This document shows positions 55,363 to 64,000 of a DNA stretch of 64,000 nucleotides, one piece after another. A program made the position numbers and the translations under genes. Every line of letters begins with the position of its first letter. The stretch's first letter is position 1. Source of the stretch: Mycolicibacter heraklionensis. GTDB lineage: Bacteria; Actinomycetota; Actinomycetes; Mycobacteriales; Mycobacteriaceae. The notes under the pieces were generated by a model that saw only the letters and a list, made by a program, of their open reading frames with translations, had not been told where the DNA came from and ran no database searches. The stretch is from positions 806,001-870,000 of the forward strand of contig NZ_CP080997.1 in the NCBI RefSeq assembly GCF_019645815.1, given 5' to 3'.

Positions 55363-56511
55363 ATGCGGCGCGATCTGTTCACCCAAGACCACGAGGCGTT
55401 CCGGGCGCTGGCCCGCGACTTCGTCGAAAAGCACGTCGTGCCGGAATACCCCAACTGGGAGAAGGCCGGCCGGATGCCCCGCGAGGTGTTCGAACACCTG
55501 GGCTCGCTGGGGATGCTCGGCGTGGCCATCCCTGAGGAGTACGGCGGCGGGGGCATCGACGACTACCGCTACAACGTGGTGCTGCAAGAGGAAGCGGCGC
55601 GTGCCCTGGTCACGCTGTCCACGGTGCGCACCCAACTCGAGGTGATCCTGCCCTACTTCCTGCACTACACGAACGACGAACAGCGGGCCCGCTGGTTCCC
55701 CGGGATGGCGGCCGGCAAGCTGCTCACCGCGATCGCGATGACCGAGCCGGGCACCGGATCGGACCTGGCCGGAATGCGCACCACCGCCGTGCGAGACGGC
55801 GAGGACTACATCCTCAACGGGGCCAAGACCTTCATCACCGGCGGCATCCAGGCCGACCTGGTGATCGTGGTGGCCCGGACCTCCACCGATCCCGACAACC
55901 GTCGCGCAGGCCTGACCCTGCTGGTGGTCGAGGACGGCATGCCGGGCTTCGAGCGGGGCCGCGAACTGGACAAGATGGGCTGCAAGGTCCAAGACACCGC
56001 CGAGCTGTCCTTCACCGACGTGCGGGTTCCGGCGGCCAACCGGCTGGGGGCCGAGGGCGAGGCCTTCGGCTACCTGGGCCACAACCTCGCCCAGGAGCGC
56101 CTCACCGTGGCGGTCGGGTCGGTCGCGCAGGCCCGCTCCGCGCTGGCCGCGACCATCGACTACGTCCAGAACCGCAACGTATTCGGCTCCCCGGTCGCGT
56201 CGTTCCAGAACACCAAGTTCGAACTGGCCGCGGTCTCCACCGAGATCGAGGCTGCCCAGTGCATGCTCGACCGGGCGGTCGCCGACCACGTCGAGGGTGT
56301 CCTGTCGGGCGCCGACGCCGCGCGCACCAAACTGTTCTGCACCGAGATGCAGGCCCGGGTCATCGACCGCTGTCTGCAGCTGTTCGGCGGCTACGGCTAC
56401 ATGATGGAGTACCCGATCGCCCGGCTGTACACCGATGCGCGGGTGGCCCGGATCTATGCCGGGACCAGCGAGGTGATGAAGATGATCGTCGCCAAGTCGC
56501 TGGGGTTGTGA
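55363..56511 (+). CDS. Acyl-CoA dehydrogenase
   Basis: 382 residues, full length. AIPEEYGGGGIDDYRYN, AIAMTEPGTGSDLAGMR, NGAKTFITGG, NVFGSPVASFQNTKFELA, QLFGGYGYMMEYPIARLYTDARVARIYAGTSEVMK. Very typical of medium/branched-chain enzymes; the catalytic Glu would be in IYAGTSE. GGGAGAG ribosome site. Last gene of the operon. Confidence 0.92.
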   Translation: MRRDLFTQDHEAFRALARDFVEKHVVPEYPNWEKAGRMPREVFEHLGSLGMLGVAIPEEYGGGGIDDYRYNVVLQEEAARALVTLSTVRTQLEVILPYFLHYTNDEQRARWFPGMAAGKLLTAIAMTEPGTGSDLAGMRTTAVRDGEDYILNGAKTFITGGIQADLVIVVARTSTDPDNRRAGLTLLVVEDGMPGFERGRELDKMGCKVQDTAELSFTDVRVPAANRLGAEGEAFGYLGHNLAQERLTVAVGSVAQARSALAATIDYVQNRNVFGSPVASFQNTKFELAAVSTEIEAAQCMLDRAVADHVEGVLSGADAARTKLFCTEMQARVIDRCLQLFGGYGYMMEYPIARLYTDARVARIYAGTSEVMKMIVAKSLGL

Positions 56512-56542
56512 ACTCCTAGCCAAAATTTCTTCGATGAGACCC

Positions 56543-56590
56543 TTGTCACAACCGCCCTAACCAACCTACTGTGTGTTCACTTGGTTGGTT
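56543..56590 (+). promoter_or_regulatory. TetR promoter with overlapping operator
   Basis: TTGTCA (56543-56548), an 18-base spacer and TACTGT (56567-56572) make a plausible promoter. AACCAACC (56559-56566) and GGTTGGTT (56583-56590) form an 8-bp inverted repeat with a 16-base spacer bracketing the -10 and start point, suggesting autoregulation by the TetR at 56606. Confidence 0.6.
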
Positions 56591-56605
56591 GATCGAAGGA
56601 GACCG

Positions 56606-57220
56606 GTGACGTCACCCCGGCCGTACGCCACACTTCTCGCCAAAGGCGAGGACCGCAGGCAGCGGATTCTGTTGGCGGCTGAACACCTGCTGGCGCGCAA
56701 CGGCTGGCGCAACACCTCGCTGGCGCAGATCGCCCGCAACGCCGGCGTCAGCGCGGCCGGCCTGTTGCACCACTTCGCGTCCAAAGAACAGCTGCTGCAC
56801 GCGGTGCTCGACGCCCGCGACGCCGACGACGATTCGCACGCCGACCGAACCGGAGACCTGATCGAGGAGATCCAGCGGGTGGCCGAGCGATTCACCCGAG
56901 CGCCCGAACTGGTCGGCACCTTCACCGTGCTGCTCGCCGAAAACGTCCTGCCGGAGGCGCCGCTGCACGACCGGATGCTGCACCGCTACCGCAGCGCGCT
57001 GGAGATCGTCGCCGAGCTGATCCAGCGCGGCATGGACGACGGCCGCTACCGCACAGACCTCAACGCGACCGCCAAGGCCGCGGAGATTATCGCCTTTATC
57101 AACGGAATGGAGATGTCATGGCTGCTGGATCCATCAATACCCCTGACCGAGGTGTTCACGGGGTACGCGGAAACGCTGGCCCGCGATTTCGCTCCGCAGG
57201 AAAAGGGCGCCCAGCTGTGA
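56606..57220 (+). CDS. TetR-family regulator
   Basis: 204 residues. Helix-turn-helix at about 12-60 (RRQRILLAAEHLLARNGWRNTSLAQIARNAGVSAAGLLHHFASKEQL), followed by a ligand-binding domain. GTG 56606 with AAGGAG five bases upstream; the open frame continues 11 codons further up but across the promoter. Its stop overlaps the next GTG (GTGA). Likely represses itself and possibly the flanking acyl-CoA genes. Confidence 0.85.
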   Translation: MTSPRPYATLLAKGEDRRQRILLAAEHLLARNGWRNTSLAQIARNAGVSAAGLLHHFASKEQLLHAVLDARDADDDSHADRTGDLIEEIQRVAERFTRAPELVGTFTVLLAENVLPEAPLHDRMLHRYRSALEIVAELIQRGMDDGRYRTDLNATAKAAEIIAFINGMEMSWLLDPSIPLTEVFTGYAETLARDFAPQEKGAQL

Positions 57221-57756
57221 CCGGGGCGGGCGACCCGGACATGCGCTACCGCTTCGACATCGTCGGCCGCAGCGTCGTCGACGTCGTCATGGCTGCCGGC
57301 GGCTGGCTGTATGACCGCGCGACGGCGGGCTGGGACGTCACTGTGTTGATCGACGACGCCGAGGACACCCGCCCGCTGCAGATTCTCGGGGCCAAGGTGC
57401 TGGACCTGGCGTCGGTGCTCACCCAGTGGGAGCACTGGCCCCACCCGCAGACCATCGCGGTGTGCGCCGAGATGTTCGACGGACACGCGCGGGTGCGGCA
57501 GGGCGTGATCGACGCCCTGGAGCACAGCAGCACCGAGGTGACGCTGTGGGGAGATGTGCCGGCCGAGTTGGACAGCGACGTCGACGCCCGCCAGCACCGG
57601 CTCAGCGCGGCGGCTCGCGCCTTCAAGGCGCAGGCGCTGCGCGCGGCCGGGATCGACCCGGCGGCTTCGGCGGCCTGGGACGCCCACATCGAGACGTTCC
57701 GCTGCGGGCCGGCAGCGTGTACGTCGGTCGCGGCGGACCTGAGCCCAGCCAGTTGA
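57217..57756 (+). CDS. Conserved-looking protein of unknown function
   Basis: 179 residues from GTG 57217. I do not recognise the family. The N-terminal half is predicted alpha/beta (DIVGRSVVDVVMAAGGWLYDRATAGWDVTVLI, LQILGAKVLDLASVL), and the C-terminal half is helical with an acidic/alanine-rich composition. No signal peptide or membrane segment. It is translationally coupled to the TetR gene, so it may be a partner or effector of that regulator. Confidence 0.6.
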   Translation: MTGAGDPDMRYRFDIVGRSVVDVVMAAGGWLYDRATAGWDVTVLIDDAEDTRPLQILGAKVLDLASVLTQWEHWPHPQTIAVCAEMFDGHARVRQGVIDALEHSSTEVTLWGDVPAELDSDVDARQHRLSAAARAFKAQALRAAGIDPAASAAWDAHIETFRCGPAACTSVAADLSPAS

Positions 57757-57781
57757 GGGGCGCGGGCGGCGCGCGACCGAC

Positions 57782-58441
57782 ATGATGCCTGACCCACTGG
57801 CACGCTCCCTGGTGCTGGTGACGGACTATCGGGTGCCCGATCCGGCCAAGGTCTGGCCGCTGATGCAGCGACACCGCGACAACCTCGCCCACTTGGGCGC
57901 CCATCACGTGCTCGTCTACACCTCGGCGGTGGATCCAGGCCGGGTGCTGGCGGTGATGGCGCTCCACGCCGCGCAGCCGGTAGTCGACCTGCTGCGTGAT
58001 GAGGCCTTCATGGCCTGGTTCGACGCCGTCGGCGTCAGCGACATCCCGGCGGTGTTCGCCGGGTCATTGGTGGAGCGCATCGATCTCACCGATCCGGCGA
58101 GCCTCGCCGAACCGCCGGGCGTAGTAGTCGCGGCGGTGGCCGAAGTCGGCGACACCAAGGCACTGATCTCGCATGTTCATGCCACCGAGAAGCACTTCAC
58201 CGCGGCCGGTATCCGAAAGATCTTGATATTCCAGGCCTTCGACAACCCGCGCGAGATCTTCATGCTGCAGGAAGCAGACGACGAGCTCGGTGCCGGCCAA
58301 TGGATCAACGAACCGGAGTTCGCCTCCGAGTGGATCACCCGAGCCGGCGTCGGGATCTATCCGCCGGTGTTCGTCGGCCGCCTGGCGCACCTGATGCGCG
58401 TCGGCGACGAAGCGGAACCGGCCGACGAGCCGGCGAGCTGA
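57782..58441 (+). CDS. Unknown protein with two ferredoxin-like (ABM-type) repeats
   Basis: 219 residues. Two halves look similar in layout: LVLVTDYRVPDPAKVWPLMQRHRDNLAHLGAHHVLVYTS and VVVAAVAEVGDTKALISHVHATEKHFTAAGIRKILIFQA, each followed by a helix and a W-F or PPVF strand, suggesting two dimeric alpha-beta-barrel domains. Function unknown; such proteins are seen beside fatty-acid ligases in mycobacteria. ATG 57782 or 57785. Confidence 0.6.
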   Translation: MMPDPLARSLVLVTDYRVPDPAKVWPLMQRHRDNLAHLGAHHVLVYTSAVDPGRVLAVMALHAAQPVVDLLRDEAFMAWFDAVGVSDIPAVFAGSLVERIDLTDPASLAEPPGVVVAAVAEVGDTKALISHVHATEKHFTAAGIRKILIFQAFDNPREIFMLQEADDELGAGQWINEPEFASEWITRAGVGIYPPVFVGRLAHLMRVGDEAEPADEPAS

Positions 58442-58446
58442 GCGCT

Positions 58447-58749
58447 TTAGTCGCTGGCCGGCAGCGGCTTGGCTTCCTTGATGGTCAGCGGCACGGTACC
58501 GATGCTCAAGGTTCCGGCGCCGGCTTTGGTCACCAGCACCTCGGCGCCGGCCTCGTCGACGTAGCGCTTGCCCATCACCGCACCGCCGGAGAAGTCCGGA
58601 TCCAGGGCTGCGCCACCGGAAGTGGTGTCATCCAGCGGCACCATCGCGGCGCCGCCGGCGCGCAGGTCATCGAGGCTGTCGGCGGTCTTGACGACTATGA
58701 CCTGGGTGTCGCAGACCTGACTCTTCAGGCGGGTACCGGACTTGATCAT
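58447..58749 (-). CDS. 100-residue protein of unknown function, coupled to a ligase
   Basis: Small acidic/neutral protein with a possible two-part beta structure (KSQVCDTQVIVVKTADS, LGKRY-like MGKRYVDEAGAEVLVTKAGAGTL, ending KEAKPLPASD). I recall similar small proteins beside CoA ligases in other actinobacteria, but no function is known to me. Its ATG overlaps the ligase stop (ATGA), so the two are made together. Confidence 0.65.
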   Translation of the reverse strand: MIKSGTRLKSQVCDTQVIVVKTADSLDDLRAGGAAMVPLDDTTSGGAALDPDFSGGAVMGKRYVDEAGAEVLVTKAGAGTLSIGTVPLTIKEAKPLPASD

Positions 58750-60257
58750 TGCGCCCCTTCGGCATTGGCGTGCAGTGCTTCGATTTCAGCGACGAGTTCC
58801 CGGCGCAACACCTTGCCGGTCGGCGTGGTCGGCAACTCCGACCGGAAGACGATCCGGTCCGGGGTGCGGGATCCTCGCAGCTGCTGTCGAACATACTCGC
58901 GCAGTGCATCGGGATCCGGTGACGTACCCGGCGCCGGCACCACGCACGCGACGATGATCTGTCCCCACTCCGGGTCGGGCGCACCGACCACCGCGACGTC
59001 GCGTACCTCGGGATGCTCGACCAGTACGTCCTCGATCTCGGCGGGCGCGATGTTCTCCCCGCCCCGGATGATGGTGTCGTCGGAGCGCCCGACGATGAAC
59101 AGATAGCCGTCCTCGTCGAGCACGGCCAGGTCGCGGGTGGGGAACCAGCCCTCGGCGTCGAGCACCGATCCGATACCGGTGTATTTGCCCGAAACCTGTT
59201 CGCCGCGCACGTACAGCTCGCCGGGCTGTCCGGGCTCGAGCACCCGGCCCTCGTCGTCGCGGATGACGACCTCGATCCCGGGCACCGCGCGGCCGACCGA
59301 TCCCAACCGCTTGCGGACGGCTTCCTCGGTGGACCCGTAGGCAGTCCGGTGGTCTTCGGGGGTCAGCACCGCGACCGTCGAACTGGTCTCGGTCAGGCCG
59401 TAGGCGTTGACGAAGCCCACTTCGGGCAGCAAATCCAGTGCCCGGCGCACCAGCGGCAGGGCCACCTTGGAGCCGCCATAGGCGAGGTTGCGCAGGGTGG
59501 CCAAGGGGGTGGGGCGGGCTTCCAGCTCGGAGACGATGCGCTCCAACATGGTCGGGACCACGGTCGCGGTGGTCACCGCCTCGGTGTTGACCAGCCGGAT
59601 CCACTCCGACGCGCTGAACCGGCGCAGATAGACCGCTTTGCGGCCGGCGTAGAGGTTGCTCAGCGCCGCGCCGACGCCGGCGATGTGGTACGGCGGAACG
59701 CAGATCAGCGCGGCGTCGCGCGCGTCCGCGGAGCCGAACTCCACCGTGCCGGTCACGTAGCTGGTCAGGTTGTTGTGCGTCAGCTCAACGGCTTTGGGCT
59801 TCGAGGTAGTCCCCGAGGTGAACAGCACCACCGCCACGTCGTCCGGGTCGGGCCACTGCACCGTAGGCGTGGCGGTCTCGGCGCGGGCGCAAAAGGTGGC
59901 TGAATCCATCACCGCGACACCGACATCGCCGATGATGTCGCGGTATTCCTTGTCGACCACCACCAGCGGCTGTGGCAGTCGCTCGATCAGCTCCCGCAGC
60001 GCCTGGCCGCTGAGCCGGTAGTTCAGCGGCGCAAAGGGACGCCCGGAGCGCGCCGCGGAGAACAGCAGCAGCGGCAGCATGTCGCCGCCCATCCCGACGT
60101 AGGCCACGCTGCCGGCACCGGTCTCCTCGATGACTCCCGCACCCGCGTCGGCGAGGGCGTTGAGCTCTGCGGTGGTGTAGCGGGCGGTCTCGGAGACGAC
60201 GGCAATCCGGTCCGGCTCGGCCGACACCGCCATCTCCAGCAGCAGCGAAATGCTCAC
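58746..60257 (-). CDS. Acyl-CoA synthetase / AMP-dependent ligase
   Basis: 503-residue ANL ligase. P-loop LFTSGTTSKPKAVELTHNN, AYGLTETSSTVAV, GRSDDTIIRGGENIAPAEIE and C-terminal lysine in PTTPTGKVLRRE. GTG 60257 with GAGGG upstream. It is divergent from the crotonase operon at 60363, with a GAGAACG-type dyad between them, so both are probably controlled together. Confidence 0.9.
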   Translation of the reverse strand: MSISLLLEMAVSAEPDRIAVVSETARYTTAELNALADAGAGVIEETGAGSVAYVGMGGDMLPLLLFSAARSGRPFAPLNYRLSGQALRELIERLPQPLVVVDKEYRDIIGDVGVAVMDSATFCARAETATPTVQWPDPDDVAVVLFTSGTTSKPKAVELTHNNLTSYVTGTVEFGSADARDAALICVPPYHIAGVGAALSNLYAGRKAVYLRRFSASEWIRLVNTEAVTTATVVPTMLERIVSELEARPTPLATLRNLAYGGSKVALPLVRRALDLLPEVGFVNAYGLTETSSTVAVLTPEDHRTAYGSTEEAVRKRLGSVGRAVPGIEVVIRDDEGRVLEPGQPGELYVRGEQVSGKYTGIGSVLDAEGWFPTRDLAVLDEDGYLFIVGRSDDTIIRGGENIAPAEIEDVLVEHPEVRDVAVVGAPDPEWGQIIVACVVPAPGTSPDPDALREYVRQQLRGSRTPDRIVFRSELPTTPTGKVLRRELVAEIEALHANAEGAQ

Positions 60258-60280
60258 CGTTCGGCCCTCGTTACCGCCAT

Positions 60281-60295
60281 GAGAACGACATTATC
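60281..60295. promoter_or_regulatory. GAGAACG-type operator in divergent promoter (site 4)
   Basis: GAGAACGACATTATC matches the site at 15704 at 13 of 15 positions. -10-like hexamers overlap it on both strands (TATCAT on plus, TAATGT on minus), so a bound protein would control both the ligase and the crotonase operon. Confidence 0.5.
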
Positions 60296-60362
60296 ATTTT
60301 TCGGCAGTTTCGAAATCACGCGAGATCCAGCCACAACGAGGCTCGGTACGCTGACGTGCGAG

Positions 60363-61307
60363 ATGATCCGCACGGTCGAGCTCGACGCCGCCTCACCCGA
60401 CGCTGTTCCCGGCGTCGGGATCGTCATCGCTACGGGCTCCCGATTCGACACCGCGCACGCCGAACACTGGCTGCAGCACGCCACCTGCACCCTCTCGGAG
60501 ACCGAGACGGCGGATCGGCGGGTGATCAGAGTCGCCTCGGTGCCCGAGGCGCTTGCCGAGATCGCCGACCGCTGCGCGCGCTGGCCGCAAGCCGCGGCGA
60601 TCTGCGACGACGTACTGCGCGCGGTGGACCCGGCGGCACCCGCCCTGTCTGGCCTGATCACCGAATCGCTGGCCTACTCGGTGCTGCAGGCCGGCCCGGA
60701 GTTCGCCGACTGGCTGGCGGCGCGCGGCCCGGCCACCGTGCCCGACACCGCCGACCCCATGCTGCTCGACCGCGACGGCGACACCTTGCGGCTGCGATTC
60801 AACCGGCCGCAACGCCACAACGCCTTCGACAACGCGACGCGCGCCGTCCTGCTCGACGGGCTGGCCGTCGCCGCCGCCGACCCCGCGATCGACGAGGTGG
60901 TGCTCAGCGGCGTCGGGCCGTCGTTCTGCAGCGGCGGCGACCTCGCCGAGTTCGGCGGGTTCACCGATGTGCCCAGCGCCCACCTGGCGCGCACCCGGCA
61001 CAGCCCGGCGCTGGCGCTGGACGAGCTGACCGCTCGGCTGGGCGCGCGCTGCCGCGCCGAGATCCACGGCCAGGTTCTGGGCAGCGGTCTGGAGATGGCC
61101 GCCTTCTGCGGCTGGGTGCAGGCGCACCCCGACGCGGTGCTGGGCCTACCGGAGTTGCGCCTGGGGCTGATTCCGGGCGCCGGCGGCACGGTCAGCGTGA
61201 CTCGCCGCATCGGTCGGTGGCGCACCGCCTATCTGATCTTGTCCGGCCGCACCATCGACGTGGCGACCGCGCTGAGCTGGGGCCTGGTCGACGGGATCGC
61301 GTCGTGA
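60363..61307 (+). CDS. Crotonase family protein with N-terminal extension
   Basis: 314 residues from ATG 60363. A typical crotonase core begins only at about residue 132 (DTLRLRFNRPQRHNAF), with FCSGGDLAEF, GQVLGSGLEMAAFCG and LPELRLGLIPGAGGTVSVTR (first catalytic Glu kept; the second Glu position is not). The first ~130 residues resemble a degenerate crotonase-like helical part. ATG 60279 is in frame but would overlap the operator, so 60363 is preferred; it has TACGCT nearby as a possible -10. Confidence 0.78.
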   Translation: MIRTVELDAASPDAVPGVGIVIATGSRFDTAHAEHWLQHATCTLSETETADRRVIRVASVPEALAEIADRCARWPQAAAICDDVLRAVDPAAPALSGLITESLAYSVLQAGPEFADWLAARGPATVPDTADPMLLDRDGDTLRLRFNRPQRHNAFDNATRAVLLDGLAVAAADPAIDEVVLSGVGPSFCSGGDLAEFGGFTDVPSAHLARTRHSPALALDELTARLGARCRAEIHGQVLGSGLEMAAFCGWVQAHPDAVLGLPELRLGLIPGAGGTVSVTRRIGRWRTAYLILSGRTIDVATALSWGLVDGIAS

Positions 61308-62482
61308 CCTCCGAGGAAGCCTGGGGTGCGTCGGGGCTGGCCTGGCTGACCGGAGCGCCTGACGGTCAGGGTGACTTCTCCCGTGCGGCCGTGCTTGAGC
61401 GCGCCACGCAGGCGCTGGGCCGCTTCACCGCCGCGACCGGTGTCGAGGCCGACGCCGGGGAGCTGCTGGCCGGTCGGGCCGCGCTGCTGGGCTGGACGCG
61501 TGCCGGGCGGATCTCGGCCGGGGGAGCCTCACGACTGCTGGCCGCCGCGGACGGGTGGTGGGCGCTCACGCTCTCCCGTGCCGACGACCTCGAGGCGGTG
61601 CCCGCCCTGATCGAATCCGAATGCCGCGAGCCGTGGGCGGCGATCGCCGGATGGGCGGCCGAGCGCCCGGTCACCGCGGTCGTCGAGCGGGCGCGGCTGC
61701 TGGATCTGCCCGCCGCCGCGTTGGGCGAGACCGCCCCCGCGGCGCCGGTGGTTCGCCGAGTCGGTCCGACGGGCCCAGGCTGCGGCCTGCGGGGCGCCCT
61801 CGTGGTCGACTTGACCTCACTGTGGGCCGGACCGCTGTGCGGGCGCCTGCTCGCACGGGCCGGAGCGACGGTGATAAAGGTGGAGAGTCCGTCGCGCCCG
61901 GACGGCACCCGCGCCGGATCCACCGCGTTCTTCGACTGGATGAACGGCGGAAAGCTTTCCTGCGCACTGCGGTTCGACCGCGATGCCGCGGTCCTGGCCC
62001 AACTGCTGGCCGCCGCCGACGTGGTGTTGGAAGGCTCGCGTCCGGCGGCGCTGGCCCGTCGTGGCCTGGGCCCATTCGACGTGGCCGGCCGGCCCGGGCG
62101 AGTGTGGGTGCAGATCACCGCGCACGGCGCAGTGAGCGGCTACGCCGGATTGGGTGACGACGCCGCGGTCGCCGGGGGACTGGTGGGTTGTGACGGCAAT
62201 GCTGGTCCGGTGTTCTGCGCCGACGCCATCGCCGACCCGCTGACCGGCATCGAAGCCGCTGCGGCCGTGGCTGATTCGTTGGCCCGCGGCGGCGGCGAGG
62301 TGATCACCTTTTCGCTGGCCGCGGTCGCCGCCGGCTACGCCGCCCTGCCCAAGTGTGTTCCGGTCGGCGAGGTTCCCGTGCTGCCGCCACAGTCACCGTG
62401 GATCGAGGCTGCCGGGCCGGCGCTGGGAGCCGACAACGGCCGGATCGGCGAACTCCTCGCGCGGGCGGGGGCGCGGTGCTGA
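61304..62482 (+). CDS. Unusual class III CoA-transferase-like protein
   Basis: 392 residues. The CaiB core starts only at about residue 163 (LRGALVVDLTSLWAGPLCGRLLARAGATVIKVE) after a ~160-residue N-terminal region without clear homology, and the likely catalytic Asp311 (AIADPLTG) is followed by only ~80 residues, so the usual C-terminal small domain seems missing. It may be a dedicated or regulatory transferase. GTG 61304 overlaps the crotonase stop (GTGA). Confidence 0.75.
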   Translation: MTSEEAWGASGLAWLTGAPDGQGDFSRAAVLERATQALGRFTAATGVEADAGELLAGRAALLGWTRAGRISAGGASRLLAAADGWWALTLSRADDLEAVPALIESECREPWAAIAGWAAERPVTAVVERARLLDLPAAALGETAPAAPVVRRVGPTGPGCGLRGALVVDLTSLWAGPLCGRLLARAGATVIKVESPSRPDGTRAGSTAFFDWMNGGKLSCALRFDRDAAVLAQLLAAADVVLEGSRPAALARRGLGPFDVAGRPGRVWVQITAHGAVSGYAGLGDDAAVAGGLVGCDGNAGPVFCADAIADPLTGIEAAAAVADSLARGGGEVITFSLAAVAAGYAALPKCVPVGEVPVLPPQSPWIEAAGPALGADNGRIGELLARAGARC

Positions 62483-63807
62483 TCCAGCGAGCGGTGCTGC
62501 TGGACGGGTCGAGGGTCGATATCCGGCTCGACGACACCATCGAACGGGTCGCACCGGCGTTGACCGCGCAGCGCGGCGAAGACGTCTTCGACGCGCGCCA
62601 CGCCACGGTGATTCCCGGGCTACACGACCACCACGTGCACCTTCGCTCGGCCGCAGCGGCGCTGGAATCGGTGTGCCTAGGGCCGCCGCAGGTGCGCACC
62701 CTCGACGAACTGGCCGCCGCACTACGGGCCGCTCCAGCCGATTCCGACGGCTGGGTGCGCGGCTACGGCTACCACGAGTCGGTCGCCGGAGAACTCAATG
62801 CCGCACTCCTGGACAGCATCTCACCGCAGCTACCGGTACGGGTGGCGCACCGCAGCGGCGCCCTATGGGTGCTGAACTCCGCCGGCCTGGCCCGCGCCGG
62901 GGTGACCGAGCACCCCGATGGGCGGCTGCTGCGCGCTCACGCCGATCCCGCACCCCGGCTCCCGCACCGCGAACCCTCGTTGGCCCGGTTGAGCAGGGCG
63001 CTGGCGGCCTACGGCGTCACCGGGATCACCGACGCCACCCCGGGACACCGCGACGCCGACATCGCCGTGTTCGCCGCGGCTCGCAGCGCCGGCGAGCTGC
63101 TGCAGCGGCTGCACTGCCTGGCGCCTGCCGGGACCGGCGCGGCGCCGGGGATCACCCTCGGCCCGACCAAGATCATCCTCGACGACGACCGCCTGAACCT
63201 GGATGCGCTGACAAAGACGTTGTCCGACAACCACGCTCGGGGCCACGGTGTGGCGCTGCACTGCGTCACCGACGCCCAGCTGACCGTCGCGATCGCCGCG
63301 TGGCAGGCCGCCGGTACACATGCCGAGGATCGCATCGAACACGCGGCCGTCGTGCCTGACGACCGGCTGGCCGACCTCGCCGCGCTCGGGATCACCGTCG
63401 TCACCCAGCCCAACTTCGTCGCCGAACGCGGCGACGACTACCTGGCCGAAATCGAACCCGAGCGTCACCACGAGCTGTGGCGGGTCGCGTCGTTGCAGCG
63501 CAACGGAATTCCGCTGGCGCTCTCCACCGACACGCCCTTCGGTGACGGCGACCCCTGGGGGGCCATGCGCGCCGCTGTCCACCGGGTTACACCGAGCGGC
63601 GCCGTGTTGGGGACGGGGGAGCGGATCTCGGCCCGCGCCGCCCTGCAGGGTTTCGCCGGCCGGGCCGATCAGCCCGCCACACCGCGCCGAATCGCCGTGG
63701 GTGAACCCGGTGACCTGTGCGTGCTGGGCGGTGATCCGGTTGCCCTCAACGCCGGCTTGGTCGAGGCGACGATTGTCGCCGGTGTCGTGGTGCACGATAT
63801 TCGGTAG
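62476..63807 (+). CDS. Amidohydrolase, YtcJ-like
   Basis: 443-residue metal-dependent amidohydrolase. HxH motif at His53-His55 (GLHDHHVHL), then [22 protein letters not shown] and [11 protein letters not shown] giving further metal ligands. Related enzymes hydrolyse amides, imides or formamides. In this operon it could open a cyclic amide or lactone. GTG 62476 overlaps the CoA-transferase end by 7 bases. Confidence 0.85.
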   Translation: MLIQRAVLLDGSRVDIRLDDTIERVAPALTAQRGEDVFDARHATVIPGLHDHHVHLRSAAAALESVCLGPPQVRTLDELAAALRAAPADSDGWVRGYGYHESVAGELNAALLDSISPQLPVRVAHRSGALWVLNSAGLARAGVTEHPDGRLLRAHADPAPRLPHREPSLARLSRALAAYGVTGITDATPGHRDADIAVFAAARSAGELLQRLHCLAPAGTGAAPGITLGPTKIILDDDRLNLDALTKTLSDNHARGHGVALHCVTDAQLTVAIAAWQAAGTHAEDRIEHAAVVPDDRLADLAALGITVVTQPNFVAERGDDYLAEIEPERHHELWRVASLQRNGIPLALSTDTPFGDGDPWGAMRAAVHRVTPSGAVLGTGERISARAALQGFAGRADQPATPRRIAVGEPGDLCVLGGDPVALNAGLVEATIVAGVVVHDIR

Positions 63808-63845
63808 CCTGGCTAGATAGTTTGAGGAATCGGAGAGGTATCGGG

Positions 63846-64000
63846 ATGACGCGTACGGACAGTGACAGCTGGGACTTGGCTACCAGTGTGGGGGCGACCG
63901 CGACCATGGTGGCGGCGCAGCGCGCCCTGGCCACCTCGGGACCGGACCAACTGATCAACGACCCGTGGGCGGCACCGCTGGTGCGGGCGGTGGGCATCGA
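63846..64000 (+). CDS. SAM-dependent methyltransferase, N-terminal part
   Basis: Only the first ~51 codons are inside the window. The beginning ([44 protein letters not shown]) is diagnostic for the large mycobacterial family of putative SAM-dependent methyltransferases related to leucine carboxyl methyltransferases (Rv0726c/Rv0731c type). Ribosome site GGAGAGG. Incomplete at the right edge. Confidence 0.88.
   Translation, partial: MTRTDSDSWDLATSVGATATMVAAQRALATSGPDQLINDPWAAPLVRAVGI

Noticed and set aside
60279..60362. 28-codon N-terminal extension of the crotonase at 60363
   Set aside because: The ATG at 60279 lies on the GAGAACG operator and overlapping -10 elements, so translation from there is unlikely, though not excluded.

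Overview
The window comes from a high-GC actinobacterium, almost certainly a member of the Mycobacteriaceae. The evidence is EF-Tu, EF-G, S12 and S7 of mycobacterial type, GTG and leaderless starts, mycobacterial lipoprotein and DUF3060 families, and a gene order at the left end that matches Mycobacterium tuberculosis Rv0670-Rv0688 as I remember it. The species cannot be fixed from the sequence alone. I found no rRNA, tRNA, CRISPR array or insertion sequence.

Left part (1-15.6 kb), conserved core. In order: the tail of a possible glutamate-cysteine ligase-like gene, endonuclease IV (end), lipoprotein LpqP, FadE8, EchA4, a PaaX-like regulator, EchA5, two small secreted DUF3060 proteins, a TetR regulator, the translation cluster rpsL-rpsG-fusA-tuf, a SHOCT membrane protein, a mycofactocin-type SDR with a KstR-like operator, and a ferredoxin-reductase-type flavoprotein. 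The mmpL5-mmpS5-Rv0678 efflux locus that follows echA5 in M. tuberculosis is missing. In its place is a short dyad flanked by a perfect 13-bp direct repeat.

Middle and right part (15.7-63.8 kb), a large acyl-CoA catabolism region. It contains: (a) an APH-type kinase, SDR, ACAD10/11-like dehydrogenase, TetR and quinone oxidoreductase; (b) a convergent lipocalin-like/carboxyltransferase pair and a second APH kinase with an enoyl-CoA hydratase; (c) a yrbEAB permease pair without mce genes; (d) a two-subunit B12-dependent acyl-CoA mutase in an operon with an F420-type luciferase-like oxidoreductase and a class III CoA-transferase; (e) a VapBC module; (f) an Ltp2-like thiolase/DUF35 pair, a TetR, an enoyl-CoA hydratase and a CYP138-type P450; (g) two acyl-CoA ligases, an SDR, a GntR regulator and a beta-propeller protein on the minus strand; (h) a long plus-strand operon with a CoA-transferase, two consecutive large/small acyl-CoA dehydrogenase pairs, a crotonase and a ThDP enzyme, followed by a second operon of dehydrogenase, SDR, CoA-transferase, PaaG-like crotonase, thiolase and dehydrogenase; (i) a TetR with unknown proteins, a third ligase, and an unusual crotonase/CoA-transferase/amidohydrolase operon. 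A methyltransferase gene runs off the right end.

Together these genes look like several modules that activate, oxidise, rearrange and cleave branched, cyclic or hydroxylated acids. The substrates cannot be read from the sequence. The most interesting new signal is a 15-bp inverted repeat (GAGAAYG-N-N-ATTCTC) that sits on or near predicted promoters of several of these modules and suggests a shared local regulon.
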